Positions 1-8,179 of a stretch of DNA of 64,000 bases are shown here, piece by piece. Both the position numbers and the translations under genes were made by a program. The DNA lies in NCBI RefSeq assembly GCF_037203705.1, contig NZ_JBBCAT010000001.1, positions 62,001-126,000 on the forward strand, in the 5' to 3' direction. Numbering within the stretch: the first letter of the stretch is position 1; each line of letters starts with the position of its first letter. Origin of the DNA: Prosthecomicrobium sp. N25. GTDB lineage: Bacteria; Pseudomonadota; Alphaproteobacteria; Rhizobiales; Ancalomicrobiaceae. The notes beneath the pieces are model-generated. The model was not told the DNA's origin and did no database searches. It saw nothing but the letters and a program-made list of their open reading frames with translations.

Positions 1-611
1 CGGGAGTAGTCGTACCAACGCTTGTAGGATTCGAGGTCCATGGGCGAGAGCTTCCAGATCTTGCGCGGATCGTTGATGCGCTCCTCCATGCGGCGCGTCT
101 GTTCCTCTTCGCCGACCTCCATCCAGAACTTGATCAGGATGACGCCGGACTCGACGATCGCCTTCTCGACGGCCGGAACGGCGTCCAGGAACTTGCGCGC
201 CTGCTCCTCCGTGCAAAAGCCCATCACGCGCTCCACGCCGGCGCGGTTGTACCAGGACCGGTCGAAGATCACGACCTCGCCGGCCGCCGGCAGGTGCGGC
301 AGGTAGCGCTGGAGGTACATCTGCGAGCGTTCGCGGTCGCTCGGCGCAGGCAGGGCCACCACGCGGAAGGTGCGGGGGCTGACCCGCTCCATGATCGCCT
401 TGATGGTGCCGCCCTTGCCGGCTCCGTCGCGGCCCTCGAACAGGATGCAGACCTTGAGGCCCTCCTGCTTGACCCATTCCTGCAGGGCGACCAGCTCGCC
501 GTGCAGGCGGGCGAGTTCCTTGTCGTAGTCCGCGCGCTTCAGCTTGCCGCTTGCCGGTTCGGGCGAAGGCTCGGTCGCCTCGGCGACGGCCCGGTCGTTC
601 TTCTTGGCCAT
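1..611 (-). CDS. ppk2: Polyphosphate kinase 2 (PPK2 family), 3' end outside window
   Basis: Cytoplasmic kinase that moves phosphate between polyphosphate and nucleotides. About 203 N-terminal residues are visible and the gene runs off the left edge. Seen: a Walker A-type loop (GRDGAGKGG, about residues 60-68), a Walker B-type strand ending in FDRSWYNRAG (about 116-125), and the ERVMGF segment after it, all typical of PPK2 P-loop kinases. The charged first 25 residues are usual for the family. The ATG at 611 is preceded by a purine-rich GAGAGAGG site. It diverges from the decarboxylase gene at 1183. Family assignment is firm; the PPK2 class cannot be set from this fragment. Confidence 0.93.
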   Translation of the reverse strand, partial: MAKKNDRAVAEATEPSPEPASGKLKRADYDKELARLHGELVALQEWVKQEGLKVCILFEGRDGAGKGGTIKAIMERVSPRTFRVVALPAPSDRERSQMYLQRYLPHLPAAGEVVIFDRSWYNRAGVERVMGFCTEEQARKFLDAVPAVEKAIVESGVILIKFWMEVGEEEQTRRMEERINDPRKIWKLSPMDLESYKRWYDYS

Positions 612-1182
612 GCTCGTCCTCTCTCCGGAGGACTTCTCCCCCGCCGAATGGGGCATGCTGACATGCTTTTCCGGCCCTGCTTGATCGCGTGGGCCTGCGG
701 GGGCTCCTGAGGGAGGGCGGGCACCGGGGATGGAACGGAACGGACCTCTGACGATCTCCCGCCTACCCGCACGAGGGTGCCCTCGGTCCGGTCCGGGCGC
801 GCTCGTGTCGACCGGGGGAGGTCCGAAGGTCCCGTGCGTGCCCTCGTGGGTCTTGCGGCGGCGCCCGATGCAGTATCCAGCCGATCTGCCGGCACTGGCA
901 AGCATCGTCCCGCAGGGATGAAAGGCCCCTTGTGAGACGATCTGCAACTCATCGTGGAGACGTTCCCCTGCGATGACGGAATATCTACAATAAACGCAAC
1001 AATAATTTCTTCCTAATCCGCCAGAGTTACCAATTCTGGGACGCCGCCGCCTAAGAGAACTTCCGGATGTCCCAAACAATCAAGCACGTTATGGCCACGG
1101 CGCCACATTCGGTTTTCCGTGAGAAGTGCCGATAGGCATTTCTACCGAGATCGTCGCACGAATACTTTGCCGGAGGGGCGCC
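612..1182. other. Intergenic region between divergent ppk2 and decarboxylase genes
   Basis: About 570 bases with no convincing gene. The part near 965-1025 is clearly AT-richer than the surroundings and is the best place for the decarboxylase promoter. The part near 640-930 is GC-rich with imperfect inverted repeats around 770-850 and only shadow reading frames. A purine-rich GGAGGGG at about 1172-1178 serves the gene starting at 1183. Confidence 0.5.
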
Positions 1183-3909
1183 ATGAACCACAAGCCAGCC
1201 GACGACCACCGCATCGACCACTTCTTCTCCATGCCCTCCGCGCGGGCCGACGGCTGGCGCGCGCTCGCCGACGTGGCGGGCGCCTGGGCCGACGGCAGGG
1301 CCGCTGTGGGCGCCGTCGCGGAGGCCTTCGCGACGGCGACCGGCATGGAGGACTTCCACGCCTTCCCGGGCGCCCGGCTCCTCGCGGCGCTGAAGGAGCG
1401 GCTCGCCGCCGGCGAGGCCAAGGGCTTCGCGGCCCTGGCGCGGCGCCTCTCCGCCGCCATCGTCACCCGCGACTACAAGTACGACCCGGCCGAATGGGAG
1501 ACCGGCGACGAGACCGGCGACACGCCGGCCGACATCCTGCCCCCGACCCTCGGCCGGGGCGAGGCGCGCCGGCCCTATTTCGAGATGCTGCTGGTCACGC
1601 CCGGCGCTGCGGTCAAGGGCGCCGAGCAGTCGGCCGAGCTGCGGCGGATGCGCCGGCCCGAGGACCAGTTCGTCTATGAGGCGGTCCCGGTCGGAAGCTT
1701 CGAGGACGCGGTCTGCGCCGCCATCGTGAACCCCGACATCGCGGCCGTCACCATCTACGAGGGCTTCGCCTACGCCTCGCGCCATGACGCGCCGGTGCTT
1801 CGCCGCGTCCTCGCCTCGGTCGGCCTCGACAAGCTGGCGGGGGACAGCCGTGACATGACGCTGGCGCTCGCCCGCGGCCTGAAGCGGGTCCGGCCCGACC
1901 TCGACATCTACGTCCTGTCGGACCGCCACGTGGAGGAGCTGGCCGGCGACCCGCGCGCCGCGTCCATCAGGCGCGTCCTCTACTCGATCGAGGAGATGCT
2001 CGAGCTGCACCTGTCGGTGCTCGAGGGCATCCAGGCGCGCTACGAGACGCCCTTCTTCGATAACCTGAAGAAGTACGCCCGGCGGCCGATCAGCACCTTC
2101 CACGCGCTCCCGATCGCGCGCGGCAAGTCGGTCTTCAAGTCCGGCTGGATCCGCGACATGGGCGAGTTCTACGGCCTCAACCTGTTCCTGGCGGAGAGCT
2201 CGGCCACCACCGGCGGCCTCGACAGCCTGCTGGAGCCGACCGGCAACATCAAGAAGGCGCAGGACATGGCGGCCCGGGCCTTCGGCGCCGAGCACGTCTT
2301 CTTCGTCACCAACGGCACCTCGACCTCCAACAAGATGGTCCACCAGGCGCTGGTGGCGCCCGGCGACATCGTCATCCTCGACCGCAACTGCCACAAGTCG
2401 CACCACTACGGGCTCGTGCTCGCGGGCGGCCAGCCGCTCTACGTCGAAGCCTTCCCGATGACCGAGTACTCCATGTACGGGGCGGTGCCGCTGGTCTCCA
2501 TCAAGAAGGCCCTGCTCGACCTGAAGGCCGAGGGCCGGCTCGACCGGGTGAAGATCGTCGACCTCACCAACTGCACCTTCGACGGCCACATCTACAACAC
2601 CCGTCGGGTGATGGAGGAGTGCCTGGCGATCAAGCCGGACCTCGTCTTCCTCTGGGACGAGGCCTGGTTCGGCTTCGCCCGCTGGTCGCCGTTCCTGCGT
2701 CCCCGCACGGCGATGGGCGCCGCGGAGGCGATCGAGGACTGGATGCACGATCCGGCCTCCGTGGAGGCCTACGAGCTCCAGCAGCAGGACCTGGGCCCGA
2801 ACCCGACGACGGAGGTGCTCCTCGCCACGCGGCTCGTCCCCGACCCGCGCAAGATCCGGCTGCGCGTCTACCAGACCAACTCCACCCACAAGTCCATGTC
2901 GGCGATCCGGCAGGGCTCCATGGTGCTGGTCAAGGACGTGGACTTCCACACGGTCGAATCCCAGTTCCACGAGGCGGTCTTCACGCATGCCTCGACGAGC
3001 CCCAACCAGCAGCTCATCGCAAGCCTGGACGTGGCGCGGCGGCAGATGGAGCTCGAGGGCTACGGGCTGGTGATGAACGCCATCGAGATCGCGCTGGCGA
3101 TCCGGCGGCAGGTGAACACCCACCCGCTGATCTCGAAATACTTCCGCATCGTCGGCGCCGACGGCATGGTCCCTGCGGCGTACCGGGAAAGCGGCTTCGT
3201 CGACTACCTGGCCCCCGGCACCACCTGGGCGGAGGCCCTGGAGACCATGCGGAACGACGAGTTCTGCCTGGATCCGACCCGCATGACGCTCGTCTGCGGA
3301 ACGGCGGGCTTCGACGGCACGCAGTTCAAGGCGCTGCTCGCCAACCAGTACGGCATCCAGCTGAACAAGACCTCGCGCAACTCGGTGCTGCTGCAGTCGA
3401 ACATCAACAACACGCGCAGCGACGTCGCCCAGCTGCTGCGCGTTCTCATCGAGATCTGCACCGACATCGACAGGCGCCTCGCCCACGGTGGGGCCGACGA
3501 GCAGGCCGCCTTCGACGCGCGCGTCAAGTCGCTCATGACCGACGTGCCGGACCTGCCGAACTTCAGCCGGTTCCACGACGTGTTCCGGGGCGATGCCGGG
3601 GACCGCACCCCCGAGGGGGACATGCGCACGGCCTTCTACGCGGCCTATGACGCGCCGGGCTGCGAATACGTGAAGCTGAACGGGGCCGAATGCGACCGGC
3701 GGCTGCGCGAGGGTCCCGAGATGGTCTCGGCCAACTTCGTGATCCCCTACCCGCCCGGCTTCCCGATCATGGTGCCCGGGCAGGTCATCACGCAGGAGAC
3801 CATCGACTTCATGCGCAAGCTCGACGTGAAGGAGATCCACGGCTACGAGGCCGCCAAGGGCCTCAAGCTGATCAGGCCGGACGCCGTCCTGGCCAAGACG
3901 AAGCGCTGA
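1183..3909 (+). CDS. Orn/Lys/Arg-type PLP decarboxylase with long N-terminal extension
   Basis: Fold-type I PLP amino-acid decarboxylase of the Orn/Lys/Arg group, 908 aa. Seen: the Schiff-base lysine K570 in STHKSMSA, the pyridine-binding Asp at about 492 in LWDEAW, and the C-terminal domain ending near GYEAAKGLKLIRP. In AdiA/CadA the PLP lysine lies near residue 370-390, so this protein has roughly 180 extra N-terminal residues before the usual wing and PLP domains. The ATG at 1183 follows GGAGGGG; an in-frame ATG at 1126 lacks such a site. It is 11 bp upstream of two AAE-family exchangers, which suggests a decarboxylate-and-exchange module for proton consumption or energy gain. The substrate (Arg, Lys, Orn or an acidic amino acid) cannot be read from sequence alone. 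Confidence 0.9.
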   Translation: MNHKPADDHRIDHFFSMPSARADGWRALADVAGAWADGRAAVGAVAEAFATATGMEDFHAFPGARLLAALKERLAAGEAKGFAALARRLSAAIVTRDYKYDPAEWETGDETGDTPADILPPTLGRGEARRPYFEMLLVTPGAAVKGAEQSAELRRMRRPEDQFVYEAVPVGSFEDAVCAAIVNPDIAAVTIYEGFAYASRHDAPVLRRVLASVGLDKLAGDSRDMTLALARGLKRVRPDLDIYVLSDRHVEELAGDPRAASIRRVLYSIEEMLELHLSVLEGIQARYETPFFDNLKKYARRPISTFHALPIARGKSVFKSGWIRDMGEFYGLNLFLAESSATTGGLDSLLEPTGNIKKAQDMAARAFGAEHVFFVTNGTSTSNKMVHQALVAPGDIVILDRNCHKSHHYGLVLAGGQPLYVEAFPMTEYSMYGAVPLVSIKKALLDLKAEGRLDRVKIVDLTNCTFDGHIYNTRRVMEECLAIKPDLVFLWDEAWFGFARWSPFLRPRTAMGAAEAIEDWMHDPASVEAYELQQQDLGPNPTTEVLLATRLVPDPRKIRLRVYQTNSTHKSMSAIRQGSMVLVKDVDFHTVESQFHEAVFTHASTSPNQQLIASLDVARRQMELEGYGLVMNAIEIALAIRRQVNTHPLISKYFRIVGADGMVPAAYRESGFVDYLAPGTTWAEALETMRNDEFCLDPTRMTLVCGTAGFDGTQFKALLANQYGIQLNKTSRNSVLLQSNINNTRSDVAQLLRVLIEICTDIDRRLAHGGADEQAAFDARVKSLMTDVPDLPNFSRFHDVFRGDAGDRTPEGDMRTAFYAAYDAPGCEYVKLNGAECDRRLREGPEMVSANFVIPYPPGFPIMVPGQVITQETIDFMRKLDVKEIHGYEAAKGLKLIRPDAVLAKTKR

Positions 3910-3920
3910 GGAGCCGCCCC

Positions 3921-5621
3921 ATGCAAGCCTTCTTCGCCTATCTGGGGGCCAACCCCTTCATCCTGCTCTTCCTCACCGTCGGCCTGTCCGTCTGGATCGG
4001 CCGGCAGACCATCGCCGGCTACGGCCTCGGCATGGTGGCGGCCGCCATCGTGGTGGGCTGCGGCCTCTCCGTGGCGGCCTCCGCCTACGGCGTGAAGCTC
4101 GAGCTCAACGCCTTCACCAAGAGCCTCTTCTACTACCTGTTCATGTACGGGGTCGGCCTTCGGGTCGGGCCGTCCTTCGTCAACAGCCTCGGCGGCGACG
4201 GCCTGAAGTTCACCTTCCTGGCGGTGGTCAGCAGTCTGATCGGCCTCGGCCTCGTGGTCGGCGGCACGATCCTGACCGGGCTGCCCACCGGTGCCGCCGG
4301 CGGCATCCTGGCCGGCTCGCAGACCATGTCGGCGGCGATCGGCTCGGCCGAGCAGGCGATCACGGCCGGTGTCGTGAAGCTGCCGGAGGGCATGACCCAG
4401 GAGCAGGCGACCGCCATGATCGCCCTCTCGTACGGCATCACCTACATCTGGGGCACGGTCGGCATCATCCTGATCACCAAGTACCTGCCGAAGTGGTGGG
4501 GCATCGACGCGAAGGCGGCGGCGCAGGCCTACGAGAAGGAGCACGGCGTGGCAAGCGGCGACACGCCCGCCCTGTCCGGCTGGACGGCCGGCGGGCTGCG
4601 CGCCTACCGGCTCGAGAACCCGCAGTGGGTCGGCAAGACCGTCGGCGACATCCTGAAGGCCAATCCTGAATACCGCGCCGTCAACGTGGTGCGCGGCGGC
4701 GAGTCCCTCGGCCTGCCCTACGACCTGCCCCTCAAGCTCGGCGACGTCGTCGCGCTGGGCGGCCGGCGCGAGGCGCTCACCGAGAAGATGGGCCTGATCG
4801 GTCCGGAGGTCGCCGAGCGCGCCGCCCTCGACATCCCGCTCGACCGTGCCGAAATCCTGGTCACGAACGGCGAGATCCTGAAGAAGACCCGCGAGGAGTG
4901 GCGCGCCCTGCCCGGGGCCGACCAGATCCAGGTCACCGGTCTGGAGCGCGGCGGCGTGCCGATCCCGATCGGCAACGACACCAAGCTGCAGCGCATGGAC
5001 ATCGTGACGGTGGTGGGCCTCCGGGACGCCGTCGGCAGGGTCGGCGCCGCCTTCGGCCGCGTCATCCGGCCGTCCGCCGCGACCGACCTCCTCACGCTCT
5101 CGGTCGGCATGATCCTGGGCTTCCTGATCGGCGCCATCGACTTCCCCGCCTTCGGGTCGCGCGTCGGCCTCGGCAACGCGGGCGGCCTCCTGGTCGCCGG
5201 CGTGATCGTGTCCTCGCTCTCCTCGCGGCTCCGCTTCTTCGGCAACACGCCGTCGGCGGCCCGCAACGTGCTCGAGGACCTCGGCCTCATCGTGTTCGTC
5301 GCGATCGTTGGCATCAACGCCGGCAACTCGCTGCTCACCCAGCTGACCGGCATGATCGCCCTCAAGATCTTCATCGTCGGCTTCATCGCCTGCTCGATCC
5401 CGCCGATCCTGGTCTGGGCCATCGGGTACCACGTCATGAAGATCAACCCGGCCATCCTGATGGGCGGCGTCGCCGGCGCGCGCAGCCATAGCGGCCCCTG
5501 CCGCGAGGCGGCGGTCGAGATCCAGTCGAACGTGCCGTGGATCGGCTTCCCCGTCGGCTACGCCGTGTCGGGCGTGCTGCTCACGGTGTTCGGCTACTTC
5601 GCGATGCTGCTGGCGCACTGA
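3921..5621 (+). CDS. Aspartate:alanine exchanger (AAE/AspT) family transporter, copy 1
   Basis: Inner-membrane exchanger of 566 aa. Seen: an N-terminal membrane half (about residues 1-190) and a C-terminal membrane half (about 390-566), separated by a soluble stretch resembling two TrkA-C (RCK_C) domains. This is the architecture of AspT of Tetragenococcus and the SucE succinate exporters. The last segment reads VGYAVSGVLLTVFGY, whereas classical members have a PYAVANVLLT-like sequence, so this copy is the more divergent of the pair. It begins 11 bp after the decarboxylase and is probably co-transcribed. A strong hairpin follows at 5640-5677. The transported pair is unknown; precursor/product exchange with the decarboxylase is the natural inference. 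Confidence 0.88.
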   Translation: MQAFFAYLGANPFILLFLTVGLSVWIGRQTIAGYGLGMVAAAIVVGCGLSVAASAYGVKLELNAFTKSLFYYLFMYGVGLRVGPSFVNSLGGDGLKFTFLAVVSSLIGLGLVVGGTILTGLPTGAAGGILAGSQTMSAAIGSAEQAITAGVVKLPEGMTQEQATAMIALSYGITYIWGTVGIILITKYLPKWWGIDAKAAAQAYEKEHGVASGDTPALSGWTAGGLRAYRLENPQWVGKTVGDILKANPEYRAVNVVRGGESLGLPYDLPLKLGDVVALGGRREALTEKMGLIGPEVAERAALDIPLDRAEILVTNGEILKKTREEWRALPGADQIQVTGLERGGVPIPIGNDTKLQRMDIVTVVGLRDAVGRVGAAFGRVIRPSAATDLLTLSVGMILGFLIGAIDFPAFGSRVGLGNAGGLLVAGVIVSSLSSRLRFFGNTPSAARNVLEDLGLIVFVAIVGINAGNSLLTQLTGMIALKIFIVGFIACSIPPILVWAIGYHVMKINPAILMGGVAGARSHSGPCREAAVEIQSNVPWIGFPVGYAVSGVLLTVFGYFAMLLAH

Positions 5622-5639
5622 CGGGCCTGCCCGTTCTCC

Positions 5640-5680
5640 GGAGGACGGCGGGGGTCGCGAGGCCCCCGCCGCCCTCCGTT
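5640..5680 (+). terminator. Strong hairpin between the two AAE transporter genes
   Basis: A 17-bp stem (5640-5656 with 5661-5677; arms GGAGGACGGCGGGGGTC and GGCCCCCGCCGCCCTCC, with one mismatch and one G-U pair) closes on a 4-base loop. It is followed only by GTT and not a long T run, so it may act as a partial terminator or attenuator, or as an mRNA-stabilising element. It would let the decarboxylase plus copy 1 be expressed more than copy 2. Confidence 0.6.
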
Positions 5681-5718
5681 CCCCAGAAAGCTCAGGCCCC
5701 GAGGTCCGGATCATCGCC

Positions 5719-7398
5719 ATGCTGCAGACGGTCATCGCCAAGGCACCGGAAGTCTTCCTCCTCCTCTCGATCGCGCTCGGCACCGTGCTGGGCAAGGTCC
5801 GCATCAAGGGCTTCGCGATCGGAGGCACCGCCTCGATCCTGCTGGTCTCGGTGATCCTCGGCCAGTTCGGCGAGTTCGTGATCCCGGGCATCCTGAAGTC
5901 GATCCTGTTCGGCATGTTCGTTTTCACGATCGGCTATAGGTCGGGCCCGGAATTCTTCGCCTCGCTCAACGTCCGCACCCTCGGACAGGTGGCGCTCGCC
6001 GTCGTGATCGGCGGCACCGGCCTCATCGCGGTGCTCGCCACCGCCTACCTCCTGAAGCTCGACGCCGGCACGGCCTCCGGCCTTGCGGCCGGAGCCCTGA
6101 CCCAGTCCTCGGTCATCGGCACCGCCTCGGGCGCGCTCCAGGAGCTCGGCCTCGACGCGGCGGCGCTGAAGACCGCGCAAGGCAACGTCGCGGCGGGCTA
6201 CGCGGTCACCTACATCACCGGCTACATCCTCGTGCTGGTCTTCGTGCCCTACCTGGCGCCCCGGCTGATGGGCGTCGACCTCAAGGCGGCCGCCGAGAAG
6301 CTCGAGGAGACGCTCGCCTCCGGCGGCGAGAAGCAGTCGGGCGCCAACCTCCTCTACCGCAAGTTCCAGGCCCGGTCCCACCAGGCCACGAAGGGCGCCG
6401 GGCAGACCGTCGCCGAGATCGAGGCCCGGATCGGGCGCCGGTCGGTGGTCGAGCGCATCCTGCGCAAGGGCGAGGACGTGGAACCGCTGCCGGACACCGT
6501 CCTGCAGCTTGACGACGAGGTCCTGGTCGCCGGCCCCACCGCCGCCATCCTGCACGCCGACACCATCGTGGGCCCCGAGACGGACGGCGAGGAGATCATG
6601 CGCAAGGTGCCGGGCGAGGCCAAAGAGGTCCTGGTCGAGAACCCGGACCTGCACGGCCTCACCCTGCAGCAGATCGTCGACCGCTTCGGCTCCGAGCTGC
6701 GCGGGATCTTCCTGAGGTCGCTGTCGCGCCGGGGTCTCGACGTGCCCATCACCCCCGAGACCCGGATCTACGTGGGCGACGTCATGACGGTCGTCGGCCA
6801 TGGCCGGGACATGAGCCGCATCGTGCCCATGGTCGGCGAGGCGCTCGCCTCCGGCGACCGGGCGGACATCGCCTATCTGGCCGGCGGGCTCGCCGTCGGT
6901 CTGGCGGTCGGCCTTCTCTCGATCGCGGTCGGCTCGGTGCCGCTGACGCTCGGCGGCGGCGGCGGCGCGCTGGTGGCCGGCCTCGTCTGCGGCTGGCTCC
7001 GCTCCCGCAAGCCGATCATCGGCAACATCCCGCCGGCGGCCCAGCAGACCCTGATCGACATCGGCCTCGGCGGCTTCATCGCGGCGATCGGTCTCGCCAA
7101 CGGCCCCGCGGCCGTGCAGGCCATCCAGGCGAACGGCGTCGCCCTGGTGTTCGCCGGCTTCTTCGTGACTCTCGTCCCCATGGTGATCGGCACGCTCTTC
7201 GCCCATCGCGTCCTCAAGATGAACCCGGTGGTGATCTGCGGGGCGCTGGCGGGCGCCATGACGGTCGACGCGGCCGTGACCGGGGCTTGCGAGGTGGCCG
7301 AGAGCCAGACGCCGGTGCTCGGCGTGGCGGTCCCCTACGCCGTCGCCAACGTGTTCCTCACCATGCTCGGCCCCATCATCGTCGCGACCCTCTCCTGA
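5719..7398 (+). CDS. Aspartate:alanine exchanger (AAE/AspT) family transporter, copy 2
   Basis: Second AAE-family membrane exchanger, 559 aa, 97 bp after the first and separated from it by a strong hairpin. Seen: the same layout of two membrane halves with two RCK_C-like soluble domains between (about residues 195-380). The C-terminal signature GALAGAMT...VPYAVANVFLT matches the classical AspT-type repeat better than copy 1. Tandem AAE genes are known for succinate exporters in corynebacteria, where both may contribute. Here they could be two independent exchangers or parts of a hetero-oligomer. The ATG at 5719 sits 21 bases after an in-frame GTG-free stretch and gives a standard membrane N-terminus. 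Confidence 0.88.
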   Translation: MLQTVIAKAPEVFLLLSIALGTVLGKVRIKGFAIGGTASILLVSVILGQFGEFVIPGILKSILFGMFVFTIGYRSGPEFFASLNVRTLGQVALAVVIGGTGLIAVLATAYLLKLDAGTASGLAAGALTQSSVIGTASGALQELGLDAAALKTAQGNVAAGYAVTYITGYILVLVFVPYLAPRLMGVDLKAAAEKLEETLASGGEKQSGANLLYRKFQARSHQATKGAGQTVAEIEARIGRRSVVERILRKGEDVEPLPDTVLQLDDEVLVAGPTAAILHADTIVGPETDGEEIMRKVPGEAKEVLVENPDLHGLTLQQIVDRFGSELRGIFLRSLSRRGLDVPITPETRIYVGDVMTVVGHGRDMSRIVPMVGEALASGDRADIAYLAGGLAVGLAVGLLSIAVGSVPLTLGGGGGALVAGLVCGWLRSRKPIIGNIPPAAQQTLIDIGLGGFIAAIGLANGPAAVQAIQANGVALVFAGFFVTLVPMVIGTLFAHRVLKMNPVVICGALAGAMTVDAAVTGACEVAESQTPVLGVAVPYAVANVFLTMLGPIIVATLS

Positions 7399-7419
7399 CG
7401 GCCGGGCAGCCTTCGCGCC

Positions 7420-7439
7420 GCGCGGCCCCCGGGCCGCGC
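7420..7439 (+). terminator. GC-rich hairpin after AAE copy 2
   Basis: A perfect 9-bp stem GCGCGGCCC/GGGCCGCGC (7420-7428 with 7431-7439) with a 2-base spacer lies 21 bp after the AAE copy 2 stop. There is no T run, so termination would be weak or factor-assisted; it may only be a stable GC-rich structure. Confidence 0.35.
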
Positions 7440-7465
7440 CGCCTCCCGATGCAAGGGACGTCCTC

Positions 7466-8146
7466 ATGTCCATCGCCACGCTCGAGCAGGTCGCGAGTGA
7501 CTTCCTGTTCGGCTTCGGAACCCTCTTCGGGATCATCAATCCCTACGGTCTCGCCTTCATTTTCCTGGCGCGCACGATCAATCTGAGCGACCGCGAGCGG
7601 GCCGGGGTCGCGCTGCGGGTCGCGCTCTATGCCTTCGCGATCCTGATCGTCTCGCTCTTCGCCGGCGCCGCCATCCTCGGCCTCTTCGGCATCTCCCTGC
7701 CGGCGCTCAGGATCGCCGGGGGGCTGGTGGTGGCCGCGTCCGGGTGGACGATGCTGCACGAGCCCGGCGAGGAACAGTCCGGCACCCGCTCCAGCCTCGA
7801 CGCCGCGGCGGTCTCCGGCATGGCCTTCTTCCCCCTGACCGTGCCGCTGACCACCGGCCCCGGCACGATCGCGGCCGCCATCGCGCTCGGCGCCACCGGG
7901 CGGGGGAGCCTGGTCGAAGGGATCCGGTCCTCGATCGTCTCGCTGGCCATCGCGGCGGCGGCGGCACTGGTCGTCTACCACGCCTACAGCCAGGCGGCCG
8001 TCATGGCCCGGCTCCTGGGCGTGGAGGGGACGCGGGTCGTCACGCGCCTGTCGGCGTTCCTGCTCCTGTGCGTCGGGGTCCAGATCATCGTGACGGGCGT
8101 CACCGATGCGCTGCAGCCGCTCGGGGCGCAGGTCCGGGGCCCCTGA
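7466..8146 (+). CDS. MarC family (UPF0056) integral membrane protein
   Basis: Small inner-membrane protein of 226 aa with about six hydrophobic segments. Seen: the family N-terminus FGTLFGIINPYGLAFIFL, corresponding to the conserved INP..N/A.P.F motif, then TINLSDRERAGVALRV and a Gly-rich membrane core. MarC was once linked to multidrug resistance but its function is not established; transport of small solutes is assumed. It lies 67 bp after the second AAE gene on the same strand, so it may be read through, although a GC-rich hairpin lies between. It is convergent with the AI-2E-family gene at 8180. Confidence 0.9.
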   Translation: MSIATLEQVASDFLFGFGTLFGIINPYGLAFIFLARTINLSDRERAGVALRVALYAFAILIVSLFAGAAILGLFGISLPALRIAGGLVVAASGWTMLHEPGEEQSGTRSSLDAAAVSGMAFFPLTVPLTTGPGTIAAAIALGATGRGSLVEGIRSSIVSLAIAAAAALVVYHAYSQAAVMARLLGVEGTRVVTRLSAFLLLCVGVQIIVTGVTDALQPLGAQVRGP

Positions 8147-8179
8147 CGCGGGGCGGGCGCCGTGACGGCCGCGGGGATC

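Noticed and set aside
539-952. Minus-strand frame overlapping the start of ppk2
   Set aside because: Arg/Pro/Ser-rich with no motif, and it overlaps the well-supported kinase start in another frame.
1051-3840. Very long open frame on the minus strand opposite the decarboxylase gene
   Set aside because: Its translation is dominated by His, Arg, Val, Gly and Asp repeats typical of the antisense of a high-GC gene; the + strand frame has clear PLP decarboxylase motifs.
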